Positions 7,749 to 14,410 of a DNA stretch of 15,561 nt are shown piece by piece. Source of the stretch: Dehalococcoidia bacterium (lineage in GTDB: Bacteria > Chloroflexota > Dehalococcoidia > UBA1151 > UBA1328); NCBI GenBank assembly GCA_030745955.1, contig JASLNQ010000021.1:1-15561 (forward strand). The letters run 5' to 3'. The position numbers were made by a program, and so were the translations under genes. The notes beneath the pieces were generated by a model, which saw only the letters and a list, made by a program, of their open reading frames with translations, was not told where the DNA came from and made no database searches. Each line of letters begins with the position of its first letter. Within the stretch, counting starts at the first letter, position 1.

Positions 7749-7810
7749 CCGATTATCGCACACTACTCCGGGTGAAAAATCACTTACTCGTTGAAAACCG
7801 CCGACAGCCA

Positions 7811-8530
7811 ATGCCTGTAAAACCCACCGTGCCGGTCCGCGACGATCTGCTGGAAATCTACGACCGGCTCATGAAGAAAATCGGAAACCGAAACTGGTGG
7901 CCGGTGAGGTACGCCCCGGCTGAATCGGGCGCGCATGCCGGGTTCGAGATCGTTGCCGGTGCGATCCTCGTCCAGAACACTACATGGAAGAACGCTGAAC
8001 GTGCGCTCGCCAACATGCACGACTCTGGCATTTGGGGTTATCGGGCGGTTTACGAAACGCCAGGCACCATTCTCGTCGAAACGATCCGTTCATCGGGTTA
8101 CTACAACACCAAGACGAAAAAACTCAAGGCATTTTCCGATGTGATCGTTGAGCAGTACGACGGGCACGACTCGAACCTGTTCGGTCAAGATCTTCCTGAG
8201 TTACGGGGCCGGTTGCTTGCGATTTACGGAATCGGCGAGGAGACGGCCGACGACATCATCCTGTATGCGGCCCGAAAGCCCAGCTTCATCATCGATGCCT
8301 ACACGCGTCGGCTGGTCGACAGGCTGGGGTGGAAGGTTGATGGCAACAGATACACCGACTACCAGCGGCTGTTCAGCGACCTGCTCGATCCGGATGTCGA
8401 AATGTGGGGCGAGTTTCATGCACAGCTGGACGGTCACGCGGCGAGGGTATGTCGCAAACTGAGGCCATTGTGCGGTGAGTGCGTGCTGTTCGACCTGTGC
8501 CCTACAGGCCAGCAGAACTCCGGTTTGTGA
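7811..8530 (+). CDS. Endonuclease III-superfamily DNA glycosylase, lyase lysine replaced by Glu
   Basis: This 239-residue helix-hairpin-helix DNA glycosylase should excise damaged bases in base-excision repair. FEIVAGAILVQNTTWKNAERAL (45-66) is the usual N-terminal helical region. The hairpin plus active site is LLAIYGIGEETADDIILYA (135-153). Catalytic Asp162 lies in SFIIDAYTRR. The C-terminal Cys214-x6-Cys221-x2-Cys224-x5-Cys230 is the canonical [4Fe-4S] motif. In Nth the hairpin ends GVGRKTA with the Schiff-base Lys; here it is GIGEETA, so Glu144 replaces Lys and no beta-lyase activity is expected. That pattern resembles the MagIII/MpgII 3-methyladenine glycosylase group. The start is the ATG at 7811 without a clear ribosome-binding site; a GTG at 7772 is an alternative. 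Confidence 0.88.
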   Translation: MPVKPTVPVRDDLLEIYDRLMKKIGNRNWWPVRYAPAESGAHAGFEIVAGAILVQNTTWKNAERALANMHDSGIWGYRAVYETPGTILVETIRSSGYYNTKTKKLKAFSDVIVEQYDGHDSNLFGQDLPELRGRLLAIYGIGEETADDIILYAARKPSFIIDAYTRRLVDRLGWKVDGNRYTDYQRLFSDLLDPDVEMWGEFHAQLDGHAARVCRKLRPLCGECVLFDLCPTGQQNSGL

Positions 8531-8550
8531 ACGCCCGACCAGCGAATCTA

Positions 8551-8562
8551 CAGTGGCCACTG
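8551..8562. repeat. 12-bp perfect palindrome between convergent genes
   Basis: CAGTGGCCACTG lies in the 48-bp gap between the glycosylase gene and the convergent lipoprotein gene. No T-tract follows on either strand, so a standard intrinsic terminator is unlikely; a weak bidirectional hairpin or chance are both possible. Confidence 0.35.
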
Positions 8563-8578
8563 AGTACCATGCGCCGGC

Positions 8579-9205
8579 TCACTGGGGAGGTCCCGCAATT
8601 GGTGAAAGCTGGGCGGCGAAGAACGAAACTGCCTTGCGATCACTGGCTGGATCGAACTCGATGAATACTGATGTGGGAAAGCCGAATGCCGAGTCGAATC
8701 CCAACGAAACGTTCGCCGGATCGCTGTCCATCGCTTCCTCAATCACGATGAACAATCCATCGATGCTGTAGTACTCGTCTGCATTCGGTTTATCGGGCAC
8801 CACGAATCCCGCGGGTTCCGTGCCGTCCGTTTTCACTGCGTCATTGGCCCACAGGACCTCGTCAACCTCGCCCTTGATGATCCGGACCTCGACATTCGCC
8901 CTTTGGTAGGCGTATTCGCCAACGTTCCACTGGAAGCCAAACTTGTAGTTATCGCTGGGCCGGGTTGCCCACAGCTGGCGGTGGAGGTCGATTCCGAGCA
9001 GCATCGCGGTCTTGCGGTCGATCTCGACATTCTCAGGAACGACATCCAATGCGGCCGGGTCTCTCGCCCTGTCGATGGCCGCGAAGGTTGCGGTCGGAAA
9101 CGCGGTTGGCTCGAGTGTTGCCGTCGGTTCGGAATCAGAAGAGCAGGCGGTCAGCGCGATTGCCAGGGCTCCTGCCAGCACGGCAAGCGTTGTGATTCGG
9201 TTCAT
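8579..9205 (-). CDS. DUF6174-like lipoprotein, last gene of the mod operon
   Basis: This is a 208-residue secreted lipoprotein: a short basic start, a hydrophobic helix and the lipobox LTAC with lipidated Cys21, followed by a Thr/Pro-rich linker (about 27-41). The globular part has the order NYKFGFQW, VEVRIIKGEVDEVLW, YYSIDGLFIVIEEA, then FGFPTSVFIEFDP. This parallels the DUF6174 family (YxF..., VxVxxGxV, TIDxLFxxI, GYPTxIxIDxD), but the Cys-x-Cys pair common after the first strand is absent. The function is unknown. It starts 20 bp after modC on the same strand, so co-transcription with the molybdate transporter is likely; a link to transport is inference. The start is ATG, without a clear ribosome-binding site. 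Confidence 0.8.
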   Translation of the reverse strand: MNRITTLAVLAGALAIALTACSSDSEPTATLEPTAFPTATFAAIDRARDPAALDVVPENVEIDRKTAMLLGIDLHRQLWATRPSDNYKFGFQWNVGEYAYQRANVEVRIIKGEVDEVLWANDAVKTDGTEPAGFVVPDKPNADEYYSIDGLFIVIEEAMDSDPANVSLGFDSAFGFPTSVFIEFDPASDRKAVSFFAAQLSPIAGPPQ

Positions 9206-9225
9206 GGGTGAAGTGATTAGGTTAC

Positions 9226-10326
9226 TCAGGCGTCGAACACATCGACGCTGCTTGACTTGAATACTAAAAATACGTCGTTGCCGACAGCGATACCAAGCTC
9301 ATTCAGGGCGTTTTCGGTTAGCTCTACAATAAATATCGGGCCAGCTTCGACCTGGGTGAATACTTTGCCCCGGCTTGCCCATATGTCGGTCACCTTGCCC
9401 CTGATGATGTTCCTGGCCGAGAGATTTTCCGGTTGGGAGCCGGCCAGGATGATTTGGTTTGCACCCAGTGAAACGACAACACCTTCGCCAGGGTTTCGAT
9501 TTTGGCGACGCACCGAGATATTGGTGTCGCCAACCCGTATGACCGTCAGGTGATCAGGCGACTCGCCGACAACGCCATCGAGAATATTCTCGAAGTTGTC
9601 CATGCCCGATTCGGGAGGTGAGTCGGGGCCGTTGGACGTAGCGCCCACGGCGGCGGTGGCCCGCAACAGCAACGCAGAGGGGCGGTCGAACCCAACAACC
9701 CTTCCGTTGCGCAATAACATCGCCTTCGAGGCAATCGCCACGACTTCGGATATCGAGTGCGACACGTAGATCATCGGTATACCGAATTCGGCATGCACAC
9801 GTTTCAGGTAGTTGAGAATGGAGCCACGGCGGGCGGCGTCGAGTGAGGCGAGGGGTTCATCGAGCAGGAGCAGGTCGGGTGAGGTCGCGAGTGCGCGTGC
9901 GATCGCCACGCGCTGACGTTCCCCGCCCGAGAGCCTAATCGGCCTCCGGTTGAGCAGTCCCGAGAGTCCCAGGAATGCGGCCAGCTCCCGGGGGTCGAAC
10001 CGGCGGTCTGAATCCGGGATCAACCTGTATCCGAACTCGATGTTCCGCAAAACGTCGAGGTGTGGGAACAGGGCTCCGTCCTGGTACACGGTCCCGATCC
10101 TGCGTTTTTCGGGAGCAACCGAAATGCCTTCATCGCTGGAATAAAGGATTCGATCGTTCAGCATGACCCTCCCGCGATCGGGACGAATCGAGCCTGCGAT
10201 GCAGTTCAGCAGCGTCGATTTGCCAGCACCGGAGGGTCCGAACACGGCCGTGATCCCGGCGTCGAATACTCCTTCGGCCTCAAGCGAAAAACCACCCCGG
10301 TCCAGGTGCAGGTCGAATGAGATCAT
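9226..10326 (-). CDS. modC: Molybdate ABC transporter ATP-binding protein
   Basis: The ATPase powers molybdate/tungstate import through ModB. All ABC motifs are visible: Walker A GPSGAGKST (30-38), Q-loop Gln82 in VYQDGALFPHL, signature LSGGERQR (132-139), Walker B LLLLDEP (152-158) and switch His190. After a variable linker (about 225-245), the C-terminal third holds a Mop/TOBE-type domain beginning near LSARNIIRGKVTDIW (302-316), as in ModC, which binds oxyanion for regulation in some homologues. At 366 residues it is normal. The ATG overlaps the modB stop by 4 bp (ATGA), indicating translational coupling. The gene order A-B-C is standard. Confidence 0.95.
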   Translation of the reverse strand: MISFDLHLDRGGFSLEAEGVFDAGITAVFGPSGAGKSTLLNCIAGSIRPDRGRVMLNDRILYSSDEGISVAPEKRRIGTVYQDGALFPHLDVLRNIEFGYRLIPDSDRRFDPRELAAFLGLSGLLNRRPIRLSGGERQRVAIARALATSPDLLLLDEPLASLDAARRGSILNYLKRVHAEFGIPMIYVSHSISEVVAIASKAMLLRNGRVVGFDRPSALLLRATAAVGATSNGPDSPPESGMDNFENILDGVVGESPDHLTVIRVGDTNISVRRQNRNPGEGVVVSLGANQIILAGSQPENLSARNIIRGKVTDIWASRGKVFTQVEAGPIFIVELTENALNELGIAVGNDVFLVFKSSSVDVFDA

Positions 10327-11018
10327 CGGTTGCCCCCACCTGTTCGTGCTGCACCGGGACTTGAGCGTCTGAGCAGCCAGTTGTGGATCGCGAGCGCCGC
10401 GATACCGATAACGATCGAAACAAGTACAAGCCGCCAGGCAGCGTCGGTATCACCGGTCGATATGCGGGTGAATATCGCTGATGGGACGGTCTGCGTGCGA
10501 CCGGGGATGTTGCCGGCGACAATAATGGTCGCGCCAAACTCAGACAACGCTCGGACAAACCCCAGCAGCACACCGGCGATGATGCCCCGATGGGCGATCG
10601 GCAGGGTGACGGTGAGAAAGGTACGAACCGGGCCGGCGCCAAGTCCACGGGCCGCGACCTCCAGGCTCGGGTCGACCCCGGCCAGCGCAGCAGCGAACGA
10701 CCTTACGACGAGCGGGAGCGATACCACTGCGGCGGCCAGTGCGGCTGCGAACCATGTGAACGCAATGGTCGATCCAAACAGCGATTCGCTCACCTGCCCC
10801 AACCAGGCGTTTCTTCCCACCGTCCACAGCAGGGCGTAACCAACTACTACGGGTGGCAGGGCGAGTGGGAGCGACACGAGGACGTCGAGTGCGAATTTTC
10901 CCCGGAATTCCTTTCGTACCAGTAGCCACGCGACGAGCATTCCGAGTGGCAATGTCACTGCGGTCGCCACCAGGGCGGTCTGCAGCGACAGGGCAACTAT
11001 GGAAATGTCTGAATTCAT
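10323..11018 (-). CDS. modB: Molybdate ABC transporter permease
   Basis: This is the membrane channel of the ModABC importer. Its 231 residues hold five to six hydrophobic spans (about 8-34, 47-68, 85-110, 143-170 and 195-215). The cytoplasmic EAA loop that contacts ModC is visible at about 119-140 (LEVAARGLGAGPVRTF, then LTVTLP). RALSEFGATIIVAGNIPG (156-173) is the strongly conserved ModB/CysTW signature. The start is the ATG at 11016-11018, 54 bp after modA; the ribosome-binding site is poor. A sulfate permease would look similar, but the ModA partner points to molybdate or tungstate. Confidence 0.94.
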   Translation of the reverse strand: MNSDISIVALSLQTALVATAVTLPLGMLVAWLLVRKEFRGKFALDVLVSLPLALPPVVVGYALLWTVGRNAWLGQVSESLFGSTIAFTWFAAALAAAVVSLPLVVRSFAAALAGVDPSLEVAARGLGAGPVRTFLTVTLPIAHRGIIAGVLLGFVRALSEFGATIIVAGNIPGRTQTVPSAIFTRISTGDTDAAWRLVLVSIVIGIAALAIHNWLLRRSSPGAARTGGGNR

Positions 11019-11072
11019 TACGTGGTGGTCCCGGTATGCGAGTTTGACCCTGCGCCTGCCGCGGGCCAGTCT

Positions 11073-11861
11073 CTACGGGGTAGCTGGTGCGACGACCCCC
11101 ATCGAAAAGCCTGCTGACTCAAACAGGGTACGGGTTTCTGGCGTGTTCGCGATGAATTCCAGGAACTCGCTGGCACGCATCGCGTTCGGGGCGTCTTCCA
11201 GGGCACTGCCAAGGTATTCGATCTCGGTGTGACCATCGTTGATTTGAAAGAGCGTGGAAACGGTGGATGACCTCAGGGCGTCGGTCCGGTAAACGATCCC
11301 GTACCGGGCGTTTCCCGATTCCACCGCCGCCATAGCGGCCCGGACGTCCAACGCATAAATGGCCCGGCTGGAGACTTCGTCCCAGGCACCGGCTGCTTTT
11401 AGCGCCTCCCGGGCGTAAACACCTGCCGGGGCCAGGGCCGGGTCGCCGATCGCGACGCGGTCGTTTGTTGCGGCAAGCTCTCCAAGCGAATCCGGTGGGG
11501 CATCACCTTTCGACCCAATGACAACCAGGGCGTTATGCAGGCGGATGGACCGGTTGCCGGCTGTGTTCAGACCGGCGCTTTCGAGTATCGCAATCGGCCG
11601 TTCGCCTACGAAAAAAAAGCCATCGGCAGGTGCACCGAATGAAGCGACCTGGTTCGCCAGTGCGATCGATCCGCCGAAACTGAATTCGACCCGTTTTCCT
11701 GTTTCGGATTCGTACAGATCGGCGGATTCATCGAGTACATCTGCGAGTGATGCAGCAGCGAAAATCAGCGGGTCGCCTTCACCGGAATCCACACCGCACG
11801 ACGTGAAAGACAGCACGGCTAAGAGAAAAAGCGTGAACTGAACTAAGCGACTGGTCGTCAA
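11073..11861 (-). CDS. modA: Molybdate-binding lipoprotein
   Basis: This is the extracytoplasmic receptor that hands molybdate or tungstate to ModBC. It is 262 residues, with a hydrophobic signal and lipobox FTSC (lipidated Cys22), hence membrane-anchored. By alignment with E. coli ModA the five oxyanion ligands are kept: Ser38 (AAASLADVL), Ser65 (FGGSIALANQ), Ala146 (APAGVYARE), Val173 (LDVRAAMAAV) and Tyr191 (GIVYRTDA). The usual ADVFISAD segment is changed to ADGFFFVGE (79-87), a small oddity outside the ligand set. The start is TTG at 11859-11861; it keeps the signal peptide, no ATG fits, and the ribosome-binding site is not clear. It is the first gene of the operon. Confidence 0.93.
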   Translation of the reverse strand: MTTSRLVQFTLFLLAVLSFTSCGVDSGEGDPLIFAAASLADVLDESADLYESETGKRVEFSFGGSIALANQVASFGAPADGFFFVGERPIAILESAGLNTAGNRSIRLHNALVVIGSKGDAPPDSLGELAATNDRVAIGDPALAPAGVYAREALKAAGAWDEVSSRAIYALDVRAAMAAVESGNARYGIVYRTDALRSSTVSTLFQINDGHTEIEYLGSALEDAPNAMRASEFLEFIANTPETRTLFESAGFSMGVVAPATP

Positions 11862-11898
11862 CGGTGGTGTATTTTCCTGGTGAGAACCTCTGGCTCTG

Positions 11899-11910
11899 AT
11901 AGAATTCTAT
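11899..11910. promoter_or_regulatory. Palindrome in the modA/methyltransferase divergent promoter region
   Basis: ATAGAATTCTAT is a perfect 12-bp palindrome in the 89-bp gap between divergent genes. It overlaps -10-like hexamers on both strands: TATAGT on plus (11908-11913) and TAGAAT/TATAGA on minus. No good -35 is seen for either. It could be a shared promoter core or an operator controlling molybdate uptake; this is inference. Confidence 0.35.
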
Positions 11911-11950
11911 AGTACGGTCTTCGGGCGTAACAGGTCCGGTTGACCCGTAT

Positions 11951-12817
11951 TTGAATCAGTACCGCACACACGGTAGAGCCTGGGGCGCGATTTTGGTTAC
12001 AGCGAGCGAAGAATACTCCTTCACGAGCTTCTCCAATCTTCCGTTCTACACGAAAGTCAACGCCCGTCTGCTCGACCTGGCTGAAGTCGGCAGGCAGCGG
12101 AAGATTGTCGACCTCGGGTGCGGTACTGGCGGTGTTACCAAGCTCATCCTTGAGCGACTCCAGTCGGCGAAGGAAACTGTGATCTACGCCGTCGACCACT
12201 CGGCCTCGGCGTTATTGTCTGCTGCAACTGAGATTGGCGATCGCAAAGATGTCGCGATCAACTACGTCCACTCAGAGGTCCAGAACCTGACCGACGCCGT
12301 GAAAGATCGCGTCGACGCGATCGTTTACTGCAATTCGATCCACTACGTCCCCGATAAGCCCACACTGATGGACCAGATCAAGGAAAAGCTCGCCCCGAAC
12401 GGGATTTTCGCTTTCAACACTTCGTTCTTCGAAGGGTCGCACCCACCCGACAGCCACGAGTTTTTCCGAAAGTGGATGATGCGTTCACTTCGAATTCTTA
12501 AGCGGGAGCACGGTATTTCACTGAGCAGGGCCGACAAGGTTGAATCGCGTGTGCAGATCACCGCGGACCAGTACCGGGAGATTGTCGAAGAAGCAGGATT
12601 CGAAGTTCGGGTCAACGATTTGAACCGAGTGGAGGTCCCGCATGAGGGCTGGCATCATATTTCGGGATTTTCTGACTGGATCGAGGGTGTGATGCCGGGT
12701 GTGCCACTGGAGAATGGCCAGGCGGCGCTCCAGAAGGGACTCCGCGAAATCTGGGACGAGATGAACTTGAAGACGATTCCCAGGATCTGGCTTTCGATGA
12801 GCGCATCGCGGCCCTGA
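11951..12817 (+). CDS. Class I SAM-dependent methyltransferase
   Basis: This is a Rossmann-fold methyltransferase of unknown substrate, 288 residues from the TTG at 11951. Motif I is VDLGCGTGG (53-61). Asp82 in YAVDHS is the likely acidic contact to the SAM ribose. DAIVYCNSIHYV (122-133) followed by KEKLAPNGIFAFNTS (144-158) is the strand-4/strand-5 region typical of the group. The C-terminal part (about 200-288) is a less conserved cap likely to bind substrate. No ATG start is available; a TTG at 11993, with GGGG a few bases upstream, would give 274 residues and is equally plausible. It is divergent from modA, and an intrinsic terminator follows 24 bp after the stop. A role tied to molybdenum is not indicated by sequence. 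Confidence 0.85.
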   Translation: MNQYRTHGRAWGAILVTASEEYSFTSFSNLPFYTKVNARLLDLAEVGRQRKIVDLGCGTGGVTKLILERLQSAKETVIYAVDHSASALLSAATEIGDRKDVAINYVHSEVQNLTDAVKDRVDAIVYCNSIHYVPDKPTLMDQIKEKLAPNGIFAFNTSFFEGSHPPDSHEFFRKWMMRSLRILKREHGISLSRADKVESRVQITADQYREIVEEAGFEVRVNDLNRVEVPHEGWHHISGFSDWIEGVMPGVPLENGQAALQKGLREIWDEMNLKTIPRIWLSMSASRP

Positions 12818-12840
12818 TCGCCCGCAAGCGGTCTACGTGG

Positions 12841-12870
12841 AAACCCCGCCCGTGGCGGGGTTTTTATTTT
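12841..12870 (+). terminator. Intrinsic terminator after the methyltransferase gene
   Basis: CCCCGCC-CGT-GGCGGGG (12844-12860) forms a perfect 7-bp GC stem with a 3-nt loop, extended by AAA/TTT pairs and followed by TTTTTATTTT (12861-12870). This is the clearest terminator in the window and isolates the methyltransferase gene from the kinase gene downstream. Confidence 0.93.
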
Positions 12871-13147
12871 CGGGGCACCCACGGGAGTTGTCACGCTGGC
12901 ACCGGACACGTACTTATGTGGCAATCCGCACCATTAACTACTATGTATTTGCAGCGCGGTGAATGCCCTGATGTCCGGCAGGGCGATGTAGATTCCCCGC
13001 CGCCCGTAATTCTCGGTTTGGAAACTGGGACTGCCCAGTTTTGCCGGAACCGGTGAACCAGGTTTTTCATGCAATGCGCAGCGGTTCGTAGAAAGCACGG
13101 AAACTCCCCCGACCGCGATAGTAGCGGAGTGTCTTCGACGTGACCGG
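12871..13147 (+). other. Region before the kinase gene with three hairpins
   Basis: No known gene is seen; a 46-codon frame at 12916-13056 resembles nothing I know. Three hairpins occur in a row: GCCCTG/CAGGGC (12965-12984), AAACTGGG-ACTG-CCCAGTTT (13022-13041, perfect 8-bp stem) and AACC/GGTT followed by TTT (13048-13067). The frame of the kinase is open from 13010 to 13147 and may be coding in part, since its last residues (IVAECLRRDR) look like the start of a GAF domain. A TTGTCA at 12888-12893 and an AT-rich patch at 12931-12950 are the only promoter-like features. Confidence 0.5.
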
Positions 13148-14410
13148 ATGGCGATTGGGTTTTACGTAAACAATGGGACCCAGGTCCAGATCGCCCGTGT
13201 CGCGGGAGCTCCCCTCAGGCCGTATACCCCCGGTTCCCGTCACTTCCTCCCCGAAGACACTGTTGGCAAGTGGAGTTCAATAGAGCAGGCGTTTACTCAA
13301 AACATCAAAGCTGAGACGGTCGAACGATATCTCGAACGCTTCAATATTGATGCCCGCGAAAACGGTTTCAAATCGTGGATGATCGTCCCGATCAGGTGGC
13401 GCGATGAAACGATCGGCGACCTGCTTTTTCGTTCGTATGAGGAAGATGCCTTCAGCGAACGGGAGATTGGTCTCGCAACCCTGTTCGCAGACAAAGTGAC
13501 AGGAACGGTGGCCACCACGCGGGTAATTTCTGAGGCGAGGCTGGAATCGAGTTTGCGTGGGTCGTTACTGGAGCTTTCCCGGCTCGTCAGTTCCGTCCGT
13601 TCACTGGACGAGATTCAGGATCAGTTCGGCAAGATCGCCTGCTCCCTTGTGGATGCCGACAGAGTGGCGATCGCATTGCCGGTTTCATCGGGCACTTCGA
13701 TCAACAACGTGCTGGTTTACGGACACGAAGTAAAAAACTACGGAGTTGGTGTGCACAGCTATCCTGCTTCTCACGGATCAATCCCCTGGTTATCCATCGA
13801 GCAACCCTACATTGTCGATGAAAGCGTTTTAGGTCAGTCCAGAGCTACCAGGACCAATCAAAAGATCGTCATCAAGTCAGGGCTGATGTCGACGCTGGTT
13901 GCGCCGATCGTGTGGCAAGGCAATTCGATTGCAGCAATTACTTTCCACGCCCGGGCCCGAAACGCCTTCAGCAAGTTCCATCTTGAAACGGCGAGTGCAA
14001 TTGCCAGCCAGGTCGCCGGGACCATCGCGAACCAGATCGCATACCAGGAACTGGGCAGAGAAGCAGAAGTACGTGAGGTGCTGGCTAGGATAGGCCGCGC
14101 AATCACATCAAGTGACGATCTGGCACCAATGTTCCCGGAGATCAAGCGAATTCTCAGTTCAATCATTGAGTTCGAGGGATTGTCGATCGGATCCTACGAC
14201 CGGGACACCCGGATGTACCAGGACCTTCATTCGAGCGGGGCGTTCGTAGACGGAAAAAACTCGATCCCGGATTCTCCGTTGTCGACTCGATTGTTGGTGA
14301 TGCTATTGAAGCTGGTGAAGCCCAGAGCGTCACGTTCGACGCGCTTGAACAGATCAAGCACCAAAAACGCACGGCGCAAACATTCATGGACGGTGCACGC
14401 TCCTTCATAA
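13148..14410 (+). CDS. Sensor histidine kinase, N-terminal GAF part (frame broken)
   Basis: This is the sensory half of a kinase whose other half lies in the -1 frame. GAF1 covers about residues 1-125 (GFKSWMIVPIRWRDETIGDL is its core). GAF2 covers about 135-300, led by the helix LLELSRLVSSVRSLDEIQ and containing STLVAPIVWQGNSIAAITF. GAF3 begins at about 305 (VLARIGRAITSSDDLAPMF, then FEGLSIGSYDRDTRMYQDL). GAF similarity ends at about Lys370; from there to the stop at 14410 the frame gives unrelated Ser/Arg-rich residues. No membrane span is visible, so a soluble sensor is likely. The ATG at 13148 has no ribosome-binding site, and the open frame continues upstream to 13010 without ATG/GTG/TTG, so the true start is uncertain. 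Confidence 0.8.
   Translation: MAIGFYVNNGTQVQIARVAGAPLRPYTPGSRHFLPEDTVGKWSSIEQAFTQNIKAETVERYLERFNIDARENGFKSWMIVPIRWRDETIGDLLFRSYEEDAFSEREIGLATLFADKVTGTVATTRVISEARLESSLRGSLLELSRLVSSVRSLDEIQDQFGKIACSLVDADRVAIALPVSSGTSINNVLVYGHEVKNYGVGVHSYPASHGSIPWLSIEQPYIVDESVLGQSRATRTNQKIVIKSGLMSTLVAPIVWQGNSIAAITFHARARNAFSKFHLETASAIASQVAGTIANQIAYQELGREAEVREVLARIGRAITSSDDLAPMFPEIKRILSSIIEFEGLSIGSYDRDTRMYQDLHSSGAFVDGKNSIPDSPLSTRLLVMLLKLVKPRASRSTRLNRSSTKNARRKHSWTVHAPS
14254..14260 (+). other. A AAA AAC slippery heptamer at the frame junction
   Basis: The upstream frame reads GGA AAA AAC, so A-AAA-AAC lies exactly in the X XXY YYZ register of a -1 slippery site. After a -1 slip the next codon is CTC at 14260, which opens the kinase frame. 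A small CGGA-TTC-TCCG hairpin (14268-14278) starts 7 nt downstream and GGGG (14237-14240) lies 13 nt upstream; both are weak stimulators at best. A missing A in the six-A run would give the same picture. Confidence 0.55.

Noticed and set aside
12888..12916. TTGTCA as a -35 element for the kinase gene
   Set aside because: The hexamer is good, but 17 bp downstream lies TACTTA, which matches a -10 poorly; not listed as a promoter.
12916..13056. 46-codon frame (MWQSAPLTTM...) before the kinase gene, considered as the kinase N-terminus in a shifted frame
   Set aside because: It ends at a stop before the GAF domain, does not resemble the helix expected there, and lacks a ribosome-binding site; kept only as a remote possibility.
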